DNA of 64,000 bases, taken from contig OY720349.1 in assembly GCA_963082975.1 (NCBI GenBank), positions 70,695,739-70,759,738 of the forward strand, written 5' to 3'. This DNA comes from Labia minor. Lineage: Eukaryota; Arthropoda; Insecta; Dermaptera; Spongiphoridae. The notes under the pieces are model-generated. The model searched no databases. It was not told where the DNA came from and saw only the letters and a list, made by a program, of their open reading frames with translations. Both the position numbers and the translations under genes were made by a program. Shown in pieces: positions 35,401 to 50,460 of this stretch (the first letter of the stretch is position 1; each line of letters begins with the position of its first letter).

Positions 35401-38400
35401 ATAATAAATACGTTCATTTTAAATCATAAAAATATTAAAAAAATATATTATTTATATTTTTTTATGAATAGTTATTTTTTATTCCCAAAATCGAGGGTCA
35501 TCGTCCGCCAACCTTTCATAATTTTGAAGGTAAAATTAAAAAATGAATTTTTTTAAAATTAATAATAAATATGTTCATTTTACATCCTAAAAATATTAAA
35601 AATATTATTTATTGATATTTTTGATCAATAGTTATTTTTTTATCCAAAATCTTAGGGTCATCGTCCGCCAAACTTTCATATTTTTATATGGTAAAAATAT
35701 AAATTGAAATTTTTTAAAATTAATATTAAATACGTTCATTTTTCATCATAAAAATATTAAAAAAAATTATTTATTGATATTTTTAATGAATAATTATTTT
35801 TTTTAACCAAAATCGTAGGGTCATCTTCCGCCAACCCTTCATACTTTTGACGTTATAAATAAAAAATGAACATTTTAAAAATTAATAATAAATACGTTAA
35901 TTTTACATCAAAAAAATATTAAAAAAATTATTTATTGATATTTTTAATCAATAATTATTTTTTTTATCCAAAATACAAGGGTCTTCATCCGCCAACCTTT
36001 CATAATTTTTACGGTAAAAATAAAAAATGAATTTTTTTGATATTAATAAAAAATAAGTTCATTTTACATCATAAAAATATTAAAAAAAGATATTATTGTT
36101 ATTTTTGAAGAATAATTATTTTTTAAACCAAAAATCACAGGGTTATCGTCCGCCAACCATTCATAATTTTTAAGGTAAAAATTAAAAAATGAAATTTTTA
36201 AAAATTAATAATAAATACGTTCATTTTAAATAATAAAAATATTAAAAAAATATATTATTTATATTTTTAATGAATAATTATTTTTTTTAGCCAAAATAGT
36301 AGGATCATCGTCCGCCAACCTTTCATAATTTTGAAGGTAAATATAAAAAATGAAATTTTTAAAAATTAATAATAAATATGTTCATTTTACATCATAAAAA
36401 TATTAAAAATATTATTTATTGATATTTATGATCAATAGTTATTTTTTTAGCCAAAATCTTATGCTCATCGTCCCCCAACCTTTCATAATTTTGAAAGCAA
36501 AAATAAAAATTAAATTTTTAAAAATTAATAATAAATAAGTTCATTTTACATCATAAAAATATTAATAAAATATATTATTGATATTTTTGATGAATAATTA
36601 TTTTTTATACCCAAAATCAAAGGGTCATCGTCCTCTAACCTTTCATAAACCTGACGGTAAATATGAAAAATTAAATTTTTAAAAATTAATAATAAATATG
36701 TTCATTTTACATCCTAAAAATATTAAAAATATTATTTATTGATATTTTTGATCAATAGTTATTTTTTTTAGCCAAAATCTTAGGGTCATCGTACGCCAAA
36801 CTTTCATAATTTTGAGGGTAAAAATATAAATTGAAATTTTTTAAAATTAATATTAAATACGTTCATTTTACATCATAAAAATATTAAAAAAATTATTTAT
36901 TGATATTTTTAATGAATAATTATTTTTTTGAACCAAAATCGGAGGGTCATCATCCGCCAACCTTTCATACTTTTGATGTTAAAAATAAAAAATGAACATT
37001 TTAAAAATTAATAATAAATACGTTCATTTTACATCATGAAAATATTAAACAAATATATTATTGATACTTTTGATGAATAGTTATTTTTTATTCCCAAAAT
37101 CGAGGGTCATCGTCCGCCAACCTTTCATAATTTTGAAGGTAAAAATAAAAAATCAATTTTATTAAAATTATTAATAAATCAGTTCATTTTACATCATAAA
37201 AATAATTAAAAATATTTTAGGGTTATTTTTGATGAATAGTTATTTTTTATAGCCCAAAATCGGAGGGTCATCGTCCGCCAATCTTTCATAATTATGACGG
37301 GAAAAATAAAAAATGAACATTTTAAAAATTAATAATAAATACGTTAATTTTACATCATGAAAATATTAAAAAAATTATTTATTGATATTTTTAATGAATA
37401 ATTATTTTTTTTAACCAAAATCGTAGGGTCATCTTCCGCCAACCCTTCATACTTTTGACGTTAAAAATACAAAATGAACATTTTAAAAATTAATAATAAA
37501 TACGTTCATTTTACATCATGAAAATATTAAACAAATATATTATTGATACTTTTGATGAATAGTTATTTTTTATTCCCAAAATCGAGGGTCATCGTCCGCC
37601 AACCTTTCATAATTTTGAAGGTAAAAATAAAAAATCAATTTTATTAAAATTATTAATAAATCAGTTCATTTTACATCATAAAAATAATTAAAAATATTTT
37701 AGGGTTATTTTTGATGAATAGTTATTTTTTATAGCCCAAAATCGGAGGGTCATCGTCCGCCAATCTTTCATAATTATGACGGGAAAAATAAAAAATGAAC
37801 ATTTTAAAAATTAATAATAAATACGTTAATTTTACATCATGAAAATATTAAAAAAATTATTTATTGATATTTTTAATGAATAATTATTTTTTTTAACCAA
37901 AATCGTAGGGTCATCTTCCGCCAACCCTTCATACTTTTGACGTTAAAAATACAAAATGAACATTTTAAAAATTGATAATAAATACGTTCATTTTACATCA
38001 TGAAAATATTAAACAAATATTTTATTGTTATTTTTGATGAATAGTTATTTTTTATAGCCCAAAATCGGAGGGTCATCGTCCGCCAACCTTTCATAATTTT
38101 TAAGGTAAATATTAGAAAATGAAATTTTTAAAAATTAATAATAAATACGTTCATTTTAAATAATAAAAATATTAAAAAAATATATTATTTATATTTTTAA
38201 TGAATAATTATTTTTTTTAGCCAAAATAGTAGGGTCATCGTCCGCCAACCTTTCATAATTTTTAAGGTAAAAATTAGAAAATGAAATTTTTAAAATTTAA
38301 TAATAAATACGTTCATTTTAAATCATAAAAATATTAATAAAATATATTATTTATATTTTTAATGAATAATTATTTTTTTTAGCCAAAATAGTAGGGTTAT

Positions 38401-39992
38401 CGTCCGCCAACCTTTCATAATTTTTAAGGTAAAAATTAGAAAATGAAATTTTTAAAAATTAATAATAAATACGTTCATTTTAAATCATACAAATATTAAT
38501 AAAATATATTATTTATATTTTTAATGAATAATTATTTTTTTTACCAACATAGTAGGGTCACGTCCGCCAACCTTTATAATTTTGAAGGTAAATATAACAA
38601 ATGAAATTTTTAAAAATTAATAATAAATATGTACATTTTACATCATAAAAATATTAAAAATATTATTTATTGATATTTATGATCAATAGTTATTTTTTTA
38701 GCCAAAATCTTATGCTCATCGTCCGCCAACCTTTCATAATTTTGAAAGCAAAAATAAAAATTAAATTTTTAAAAATTAATAATAAATATGTACATTTTAC
38801 ATCATAAAAATATTAAAAATATTATTTATTGATATTTTTAAAGAATAGTTATTTTTTATAACCAAAATCCTCGTCCGCCAACCTTTCATAATTTTGACGG
38901 TAAAAATAAAAAATGAATTTTTTTAAAATTAATATTAAATACGTTCATTTTACATTATAAAAATATTAAAGAAATTATTTATTGATATTTTTATTGAATA
39001 ATTATTTTTTTTAACCAAAATCGTAGGGTCATCGTCCGCCAAACTTTCATACTTTTGACGTTAAATATAAAAAATGAACATTTTAAAAATTAATAATAAA
39101 TACGTTCATTTTACATCATGAAAATATTAAACATATATTATTGATATTTTTGATGAATAGTTATTTTTTATTCCCAAAATCGAGGGTTATCGTCCGCCAA
39201 CCTTTCATAATTTTGAAGGTAATAATAAAAAATGAATTTTATTAAAATTAATAATAAATCAGTTCATTTTACATCATAAAAATATTAAGAAATATTTTAT
39301 TGTTATTTTTGATGAATAGTTATTTTTTATAGCCCAAAATCGGAGTGTCATCGTCCGCCAACCTTTATAATTTTGAAAGTAAATATAAAAATGAAATTTT
39401 TAAAAATTAATAATAAATACGTTCATTTTAAATCATAAAAATATTAAAAAAATATATTATTTATATTTTTGATGAATAGTTATTTTTTATTCCCAAAATC
39501 GAGGGTCATCGTCCGCCAACCTTTCATAATTTTGAAGGTAAAATTAAAAAATGAATTTTTTTAAAATTAATAATAAATATGTTCATTTTACATCCTAAAA
39601 ATATTAAAAATATTATTTATTGATATTTTTGATCAATAGTTATTTTTTTATCCAAAATCTTAGGGTCATCGTCCGCCAAACTTTCATATTTTTATATGGT
39701 AAAAATATAAATTGAAATTTTTTAAAATTAATATTAAATACGTTCATTTTTCATCATAAAAATATTAAAAAAAATTATTTATTGATATTTTTAATGAATA
39801 ATTATTTTTTTTAACCAAAATCGTAGGGTCATCTTCCGCCAACCCTTCATACTTTTGACGTTATAAATAAAAAATGAACATTTTAAAAATTAATAATAAA
39901 TACGTTAATTTTACATCAAAAAAATATTAAAAAAATTATTTATTGATATTTTTAATCAATAATTATTTTTTTTATCCAAAATACAAGGGTCT
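32496..39992. repeat. 160-bp satellite, rearranged transition between higher-order repeats B and C
   Basis: Collinearity with repeat B stops near 33285, where the monomer after AACCATTCATAATTTT switches to a GAAGGTAAATATG type. The ATACAAGGGTCTTCAT landmark occurs at 33102, 34227 and 35985: a 1125-bp interval (about seven monomers, shortened), then a standard 1758-bp unit. The next landmark is at 39993, 4008 bp on, which is 3526 plus 482. The extra 482 bp is a local three-monomer duplication (AAATATTTTAGGG at about 37219 and 37701). Confidence 0.88.
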
Positions 39993-42900
39993 TCATCCGC
40001 CAACCTTTCATAATTTTTACGGTAAAAATAAAAAATGAATTTTTTTGATATTAATAAAAAATAAGTTCATTTTACATCATAAAAATATTAAAAAAATATA
40101 TTATTGATATTTTTGAAGAATAATTATTTTTTAAACCAAAAATCACAGGGTTATCGTCCGCCAACCATTCATAATTTTTAAGGTAAAAATTAAAAAATGA
40201 AATTTTTAAAAATTAATAATAAATACGTTCATTTTAAATAATAAAAATATTAAAAAAATATATTATTTATATTTTTAATGAATAATTATTTTTTTTAGCC
40301 AAAATAGTAGGATCATCGTCCGCCAACCTTTCATAATTTTGAAGGTAAATATAAAAAATGAAATTTTTAAAAATTAATATTAAATATGTTCATTTTACAT
40401 CATAAAAATATTAAAAATATTATTTATTGATATTTATGATCAATAGTTATTTTTTTAGCCAAAATCTTATGCTCATCGTCCCCCAACCTTTCATAATTTT
40501 GAAAGCAAAAATAAAAATTAAATTTTTAAAAATTAATAATAAATATGTTCATTTTACATCATAAAAATATTAATAAAATATATTATTGATATTTTTGATG
40601 AATAATTATTTTTTATACCCAAAATCAAAGGGTCATCGTCCTCTAACCTTTCATAAACCTGACGGTAAATATGAAAAATTAAATTTTTAAAAATTAATAA
40701 TAAATATGTTCATTTTACATCCTAAAAATATTAAAAATATTATTTATTGATATTTTTGATCAATAGTTATTTTTTTTAGCCAAAATCTTAGGGTCATCGT
40801 ACGCCAAACTTTCATAATTTTGAGGGTAAAAATATAAAATGAAATTTTTTAAAATTAATATTAAATACGTTCATTTTACATCATAAAAATATTAAAAAAA
40901 TTATTTATTGATATTTTTAATGAATAATTATTTTTTTGAAGCAAAATCGGAGGGTCATCATCCGCCAACCTTTCATACTTTTGACGTTAAAAATAAAAAA
41001 TGAACATTTTAAAAATTAATAATAAATACGTTCATTTTACATCATGAAAATATTAAACAAATATATTATTGATACTTTTGATGAATAGTTATTTTTTATT
41101 CCCAAAATCGAGGGTCATCGTCCGCCAACCTTTCATAATTTTGAAGGTAAAAATAAAAAATCAATTTTATTAAAATTATTAATAAATCAGTTCATTTTAC
41201 ATCATAAAAATAATTAAAAATATTTTAGGGTTATTTTTGATGAATAGTTATTTTTTATAGCCCAAAATCGGAGGGTCATCGTCCGCCAATCTTTCATAAT
41301 TATGACGGGAAAAATAAAAAATGAACATTTTAAAAATTAATAATAAATACGTTAATTTTACATCATGAAAATATTAAAAAAATTATTTATTGATATTTTT
41401 AATGAATAATTATTTTTTTTAACCAAAATCGTAGGGTCATCTTCCGCCAACCCTTCATACTTTTGACGTTAAAAATACAAAATGAACATTTTAAAAATTG
41501 ATAATAAATACGTTCATTTTACATCATGAAAATATTAAACAAATATTTTATTGTTATTTTTGATGAATAGTTATTTTTTATAGCCCAAAATCGGAGGGTC
41601 ATCGTCCGCCAACCTTTCATAATTTTTAAGGTAAATATTAGAAAATGAAATTTTTAAAAATTAATAATAAATACGTTCATTTTAAATAATAAAAATATTA
41701 AAAAAATATATTATTTATATTTTTAATGAATAATTATTTTTTTTAGCCAAAATAGTAGGGTCATCGTCCGCCAACCTTTCATAATTTTTAAGGTAAAAAT
41801 TAGAAAATGAAATTTTTAAAATTTAATAATAAATACGTTCATTTTAAATCATAAAAATATTAATAAAATATATTATTTATATTTTTAATGAATAATTATT
41901 TTTTTTAGCCAAAATAGTAGGGTCATCGTCCGCCAACCTTTCATAATTTTTAAGGTAAAAATTAGAAAATGAAATTTTTAAAAATTAATAATAAATACGT
42001 TCATTTTAAATCATAAAAATATTAATAAAATATATTATTTATATTTTTAATGAATAATTATTTTTTTTACCAACATAGTAGGGTCATCGTCCGCCAACCT
42101 TTATAATTTTGAAGGTAAATATAACAAATGAAATTTTTAAAAATTAATAATAAATATGTACATTTTACATCATAAAAATATTAAAAATATTATTTATTGA
42201 TATTTTTAAAGAATAGTTATTTTTTATAACCAAAATCCTCGTCCGCCAACCTTTCATAATTTTGACGGTAAAAATAAAAAATGAATTTTTTTAAAATTAA
42301 TATTAAATACGTTCATTTTACATTATAAAAATATTAAAGAAATTATTTATTGATATTTTTATTGAATAATTATTTTTTTTAACCAAAATCGTAGGGTCAT
42401 CGTCCGCCAAACTTTCATACTTTTGACGTTAAATATAAAAAATGAACATTTTAAAAATTAATAATAAATACGTTCATTTTACATCATGAAAATATTAAAC
42501 ATATATTATTGATATTTTTGATGAATAGTTATTTTTTATTCCCAAAATCGAGGGTTATCGTCCGCCAACCTTTCATAATTTTGAAGGTAATAATAAAAAA
42601 TGAATTTTATTAAAATTAATAATAAATCAGTTCATTTTACATCATAAAAATATTAAGAAATATTTTATTGTTATTTTTGATGAATAGTTATTTTTTATAG
42701 CCCAAAATCGGAGTGTCATCGTCCGCCAACCTTTATAATTTTGAAAGTAAATATAAAAATGAAATTTTTAAAAATTAATAATAAATACGTTCATTTTAAA
42801 TCATAAAAATATTAAAAAAATATATTATTTATATTTTTGATGAATAGTTATTTTTTATTCCCAAAATCGAGGGTCATCGTCCGCCAACCTTTCATAATTT

Positions 42901-45900
42901 TGAAGGTAAAATTAAAAAATGAATTTTTTTAAAATTAATAATAAATATGTTCATTTTACATCCTAAAAATATTAAAAATATTATTTATTGATATTTTTGA
43001 TCAATAGTTATTTTTTTATCCAAAATCTTAGGGTCATCGTCCGCCAAACTTTCATATTTTTATATGGTAAAAATATAAATTGAAATTTTTTAAAATTAAT
43101 ATTAAATACGTTCATTTTTCATCATAAAAATATTAAAAAAAATTATTTATTGATATTTTTAATGAATAATTATTTTTTTTAACCAAAATCGTAGGGTCAT
43201 CTTCCGCCAACCCTTCATACTTTTGACGTTATAAATAAAAAATGAACATTTTAAAAATTAATAATAAATACGTTAATTTTACATCAAAAAAATATTAAAA
43301 AAATTATTTATTGATATTTTTAATCAATAATTATTTTTTTTATCCAAAATACAAGGGTCTTCATCCGCCAACCTTTCATAATTTTTACGGTAAAAATAAA
43401 AAATGAATTTTTTTGATATTAATAAAAAATAAGTTCATTTTACATCATAAAAATATTAAAAAAATATATTATTGATATTTTTGAAGAATAATTATTTTTT
43501 AAACCAAAAATCACAGGGTTATCGTCCGCCAACCATTCATAATTTTTAAGGTAAAAATTAAAAAATGAAATTTTTAAAAATTAATAATAAATACGTTCAT
43601 TTTAAATAATAAAAATATTAAAAAAATATATTATTTATATTTTTAATGAATAATTATTTTTTTTAGCCAAAATAGTAGGATCATCGTCCGCCAACCTTTC
43701 ATAATTTTGAAGGTAAATATAAAAAATGAAATTTTTAAAAATTAATATTAAATATGTTCATTTTACATCATAAAAATATTAAAAATATTATTTATTGATA
43801 TTTATGATCAATAGTTATTTTTTTAGCCAAAATCTTATGCTCATCGTCCCCCAACCTTTCATAATTTTGAAAGCAAAAATAAAAATTAAATTTTTAAAAA
43901 TTAATAATAAATATGTTCATTTTACATCATAAAAATATTAATAAAATATATTATTGATATTTTTGATGAATAATTATTTTTTATACCCAAAATCAAAGGG
44001 TCATCGTCCTCTAACCTTTCATAAACCTGACGGTAAATATGAAAAATTAAATTTTTAAAAATTAATAATAAATATGTTCATTTTACATCCTAAAAATATT
44101 AAAAATATTATTTATTGATATTTTTGATCAATAGTTATTTTTTTTAGCCAAAATCTTAGGGTCATCGTACGCCAAACTTTCATAATTTTGAGGGTAAAAA
44201 TATAAAATGAAATTTTTTAAAATTAATATTAAATACGTTCATTTTACATCATAAAAATATTAAAAAAATTATTTATTGATATTTTTAATGAATACTTATT
44301 TTTTTGAAGCAAAATCGGAGGGTCATCATCCGCCAACCTTTCATACTTTTGACGTTAAAAATAAAAAATGAACATTTTAAAAATTAATAATAAATACGTT
44401 CATTTTACATCATGAAAATATTAAACAAATATATTATTGATACTTTTGATGAATAGTTATTTTTTATTCCCAAAATCGAGGGTCATCGTCCGCCAACCTT
44501 TCATAATTTTGAAGGTAAAAATAAAAAATCAATTTTATTAAAATTATTAATAAATCAGTTCATTTTACATCATAAAAATAATTAAAAATATTTTAGGGTT
44601 ATTTTTGATGAATAGTTATTTTTTATAGCCCAAAATCGGAGGGTCATCGTCCGCCAATCTTTCATAATTATGACGGGAAAAATAAAAAATGAACATTTTA
44701 AAAATTAATAATAAATACGTTAATTTTACATCATGAAAATATTAAAAAAATTATTTATTGATATTTTTAATGAATAATTATTTTTTTTAACCAAAATCGT
44801 AGGGTCATCTTCCGCCAACCCTTCATACTTTTGACGTTAAAAATACAAAATGAACATTTTAAAAATTGATAATAAATACGTTCATTTTACATCATGAAAA
44901 TATTAAACAAATATTTTATTGTTATTTTTGATGAATAGTTATTTTTTATAGCCCAAAATCGGAGGGTCATCGTCCGCCAACCTTTCATAATTTTTAAGGT
45001 AAATATTAGAAAATGAAATTTTTAAAAATTAATAATAAATACGTTCATTTTAAATAATAAAAATATTAAAAAAATATATTATTTATATTTTTAATGAATA
45101 ATTATTTTTTTTAGCCAAAATAGTAGGGTCATCGTCCGCCAACCTTTCATAATTTTTAAGGTAAAAATTAGAAAATGAAATTTTTAAAATTTAATAATAA
45201 ATACGTTCATTTTAAATCATAAAAATATTAATAAAATATATTATTTATATTTTTAATGAATAATTATTTTTTTTAGCCAAAATAGTAGGGTCATCGTCCG
45301 CCAACCTTTCATAATTTTTAAGGTAAAAATTAGAAAATGAAATTTTTAAAAATTAATAATAAATACGTTCATTTTAAATCATAAAAATATTAATAAAATA
45401 TATTATTTATATTTTTAATGAATAATTATTTTTTTTACCAACATAGTAGGGTCATCGTCCGCCAACCTTTATAATTTTGAAGGTAAATATAACAAATGAA
45501 ATTTTTAAAAATTAATAATAAATATGTACATTTTACATCATAAAAATATTAAAAATATTATTTATTGATATTTTTAAAGAATAGTTATTTTTTATAACCA
45601 AAATCCTCGTCCGCCAACCTTTCATAATTTTGACGGTAAAAATAAAAAATGAATTTTTTTAAAATTAATATTAAATACGTTCATTTTACATTATAAAAAT
45701 ATTAAAGAAATTATTTATTGATATTTTTATTGAATAATTATTTTTTTTAACCAAAATCGTAGGGTCATCGTCCGCCAAACTTTCATACTTTTGACGTTAA
45801 ATATAAAAAATGAACATTTTAAAAATTAATAATAAATACGTTCATTTTACATCATGAAAATATTAAACATATATTATTGATATTTTTGATGAATAGTTAT

Positions 45901-48900
45901 TTTTTATTCCCAAAATCGAGGGTTATCGTCCGCCAACCTTTCATAATTTTGAAGGTAATAATAAAAAATGAATTTTATTAAAATTAATAATAAATCAGTT
46001 CATTTTACATCATAAAAATATTAAGAAATATTTTATTGTTATTTTTGATGAATAGTTATTTTTTATAGCCCAAAATCGGAGTGTCATCGTCCGCCAACCT
46101 TTATAATTTTGAAAGTAAATATAAAAATGAAATTTTTAAAAATTAATAATAAATACGTTCATTTTAAATCATAAAAATATTAAAAAAATATATTATTTAT
46201 ATTTTTGATGAATAGTTATTTTTTATTCCCAAAATCGAGGGTCATCGTCCGCCAACCTTTCATAATTTTGAAGGTAAAATTAAAAAATGAATTTTTTTAA
46301 AATTAATAATAAATATGTTCATTTTACATCCTAAAAATATTAAAAATATTATTTATTGATATTTTTGATCAATAGTTATTTTTTTATCCAAAATCTTAGG
46401 GTCATCGTCCGCCAAACTTTCATATCTTTATATGGTAAAAATATAAATTGAAATTTTTTAAAATTAATATTAAATACGTTCATTTTTCATCATAAAAATA
46501 TTAAAAAAAATTATTTATTGATATTTTTAATGAATAATTATTTTTTTTAACCAAAATCGTAGGGTCATCTTCCGCCAACCCTTCATACTTTTGACGTTAT
46601 AAATAAAAAATGAACATTTTAAAAATTAATAATAAATACGTTAATTTTACATCAAAAAAATATTAAAAAAATTATTTATTGATATTTTTAATCAATAATT
46701 ATTTTTTTTATCCAAAATACAAGGGTCTTCATCCGCCAACCTTTCATAATTTTTACGGTAAAAATAAAAAATGAATTTTTTTGATATTAATAAAAAATAA
46801 GTTCATTTTACATCATAAAAATATTAAAAAAATATATTATTGATATTTTTGAAGAATAATTATTTTTTAAACCAAAAATCACAGGGTTATCGTCCGCCAA
46901 CCATTCATAATTTTTAAGGTAAAAATTAAAAAATGAAATTTTTAAAAATTAATAATAAATACGTTCATTTTAAATAATAAAAATATTAAAAAAATATATT
47001 ATTTATATTTTTAATGAATAATTATTTTTTTTAGCCAAAATAGTAGGATCATCGTCCGCCAACCTTTCATAATTTTGAAGGTAAATATAAAAAATGAAAT
47101 TTTTAAAAATTAATATTAAATATGTTCATTTTACATCATAAAAATATTAAAAATATTATTTATTGATATTTATGATCAATAGTTATTTTTTTAGCCAAAA
47201 TCTTATGCTCATCGTCCCCCAACCTTTCATAATTTTGAAAGCAAAAATAAAAATTAAATTTTTAAAAATTAATAATAAATATGTTCATTTTACATCATAA
47301 AAATATTAATAAAATATATTATTGATATTTTTGATGAATAATTATTTTTTATACCCAAAATCAAAGGGTCATCGTCCTCTAACCTTTCATAAACCTGACG
47401 GTAAATATGAAAAATTAAATTTTTAAAAATTAATAATAAATATGTTCATTTTACATCCTAAAAATATTAAAAATATTATTTATTGATATTTTTGATCAAT
47501 AGTTATTTTTTTTAGCCAAAATCTTAGGGTCATCGTACGCCAAACTTTCATAATTTTGAGGGTAAAAATATAAAATGAAATTTTTTAAAATTAATATTAA
47601 ATACGTTCATTTTACATCATAAAAATATTAAAAAAATTATTTATTGATATTTTTAATGAATAATTATTTTTTTGAAGCAAAATCGGAGGGTCATCATCCG
47701 CCAACCTTTCATACTTTTGACGTTAAAAATAAAAAATGAACATTTTAAAAATTAATAATAAATACGTTCATTTTACATCATGAAAATATTAAACAAATAT
47801 ATTATTGATACTTTTGATGAATAGTTATTTTTTATTCCCAAAATCGAGGGTCATCGTCCGCCAACCTTTCATAATTTTGAAGGTAAAAATAAAAAATCAA
47901 TTTTATTAAAATTATTAATAAATCAGTTCATTTTACATCATAAAAATAATTAAAAATATTTTAGGGTTATTTTTGATGAATAGTTATTTTTTATAGCCCA
48001 AAATCGGAGGGTCATCGTCCGCCAATCTTTCATAATTATGACGGGAAAAATAAAAAATGAACATTTTAAAAATTAATAATAAATACGTTAATTTTACATC
48101 ATGAAAATATTAAAAAAATTATTTATTGATATTTTTAATGAATAATTATTTTTTTTAACCAAAATCGTAGGGTCATCTTCCGCCAACCCTTCATACTTTT
48201 GACGTTAAAAATACAAAATGAACATTTTAAAAATTGATAATAAATACGTTCATTTTACATCATGAAAATATTAAACAAATATTTTATTGTTATTTTTGAT
48301 GAATAGTTATTTTTTATAGCCCAAAATCGGAGGGTCATCGTCCGCCAACCTTTCATAATTTTTAAGGTAAATATTAGAAAATGAAATTTTTAAAAATTAA
48401 TAATAAATACGTTCATTTTAAATAATAAAAATATTAAAAAAATATATTATTTATATTTTTAATGAATAATTATTTTTTTTAGCCAAAATAGTAGGGTCAT
48501 CGTCCGCCAACCTTTCATAATTTTTAAGGTAAAAATTAGAAAATGAAATTTTTAAAATTTAATAATAAATACGTTCATTTTAAATCATAAAAATATTAAT
48601 AAAATATATTATTTATATTTTTAATGAATAATTATTTTTTTTAGCCAAAATAGTAGGGTCATCGTCCGCCAACCTTTCATAATTTTTAAGGTAAAAATTA
48701 GAAAATGAAATTTTTAAAAATTAATAATAAATACGTTCATTTTAAATCATAAAAATATTAATAAAATATATTATTTATATTTTTAATGAATAATTATTTT
48801 TTTTACCAACATAGTAGGGTCATCGTCCGCCAACCTTTATAATTTTGAAGGTAAATATAACAAATGAAATTTTTAAAAATTAATAATAAATATGTACATT

Positions 48901-50460
48901 TTACATCATAAAAATATTAAAAATATTATTTATTGATATTTTTAAAGAATAGTTATTTTTTATAACCAAAATCCTCGTCCGCCAACCTTTCATAATTTTG
49001 ACGGTAAAAATAAAAAATGAATTTTTTTAAAATTAATATTAAATACGTTCATTTTACATTATAAAAATATTAAAGAAATTATTTATTGATATTTTTATTG
49101 AATAATTATTTTTTTTAACCAAAATCGTAGGGTCATCGTCCGCCAAACTTTCATACTTTTGACGTTAAATATAAAAAATGAACATTTTAAAAATTAATAA
49201 TAAATACGTTCATTTTACATCATCAAAATATTAAACATATATTATTGATATTTTTGATGAATAGTTATTTTTTATTCCCAAAATCGAGGGTTATCGTCCG
49301 CCAACCTTTCATAATTTTGAAGGTAATAATAAAAAATGAATTTTATTAAAATTAATAATAAATCAGTTCATTTTACATCATAAAAATATTAAGAAATATT
49401 TTATTGTTATTTTTGATGAATAGTTATTTTTTATAGCCCAAAATCGGAGTGTCATCGTCCGCCAACCTTTATAATTTTGAAAGTAAATATAAAAATGAAA
49501 TTTTTAAAAATTAATAATAAATACGTTCATTTTAAATCATAAAAATATTAAAAAAATATATTATTTATATTTTTGATGAATAGTTATTTTTTATTCCCAA
49601 AATCGAGGGTCATCGTCCGCCAACCTTTCATAATTTTGAAGGTAAAATTAAAAAATGAATTTTTTTAAAATTAATAATAAATATGTTCATTTTACATCCT
49701 AAAAATATTAAAAATATTATTTATTGATATTTTTGATCAATAGTTATTTTTTTATCCAAAATCTTAGGGTCATCGTCCGCCAAACTTTCATTTTTTTATA
49801 TGGTAAAAATATAAATTGAAATTTTTTAAAATTAATATTAAATACGTTCATTTTTCATCATAAAAATATTAAAAAAAATTATTTATTGATATTTTTAATG
49901 AATAATTATTTTTTTTAACCAAAATCGTAGGGTCATCTTCCGCCAACCCTTCATACTTTTGACGTTATAAATAAAAAATGAACATTTTAAAAATTAATAA
50001 TAAATACGTTAATTTTACATCAAAAAAATATTAAAAAAATTATTTATTGATATTTTTAATCAATAATTATTTTTTTTATCCAAAATACAAGGGTCTTCAT
50101 CCGCCAACCTTTCATAATTTTTACGGTAAAAATAAAAAATGAATTTTTTTGATATTAATAAAAAATAAGTTCATTTTACATCATAAAAATATTAAAAAAA
50201 TATATTATTGATATTTTTGAAGAATAATTATTTTTTAAACCAAAAATCACAGGGTTATCGTCCGCCAACCATTCATAATTTTTAAGGTAAAAATTAAAAA
50301 ATGAAATTTTTAAAAATTAATAATAAATACGTTCATTTTAAATAATAAAAATATTAAAAAAATATATTATTTATATTTTTAATGAATAATTATTTTTTTT
50401 AGCCAAAATAGTAGGATCATCGTCCGCCAACCTTTCATAATTTTGAAGGTAAATATAAAA
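39993..50460. repeat. Higher-order repeat C, 3368-bp unit of about 21 monomers, three copies
   Basis: Landmarks at 39993, 43361, 46729 and 50097 are exactly 3368 bp apart; a second landmark (AAATATTTTAGGG) at 41227, 44595 and 47963 gives the same period. Copies differ at rare single bases (for example ATGAATACTT at about 44289 where the others read ATGAATAATT). The unit is the 22-monomer unit of repeat B without the Helitron-like dimer and without one monomer of 158 bp, the AGCAAAAATAAAAATT type seen at about 38747 but skipped near 42190. The monomer that carries the dimer in repeat B is intact here (GAAAGTAAATATAAAAATG near 39375, 42744 and 46112). Confidence 0.93.
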
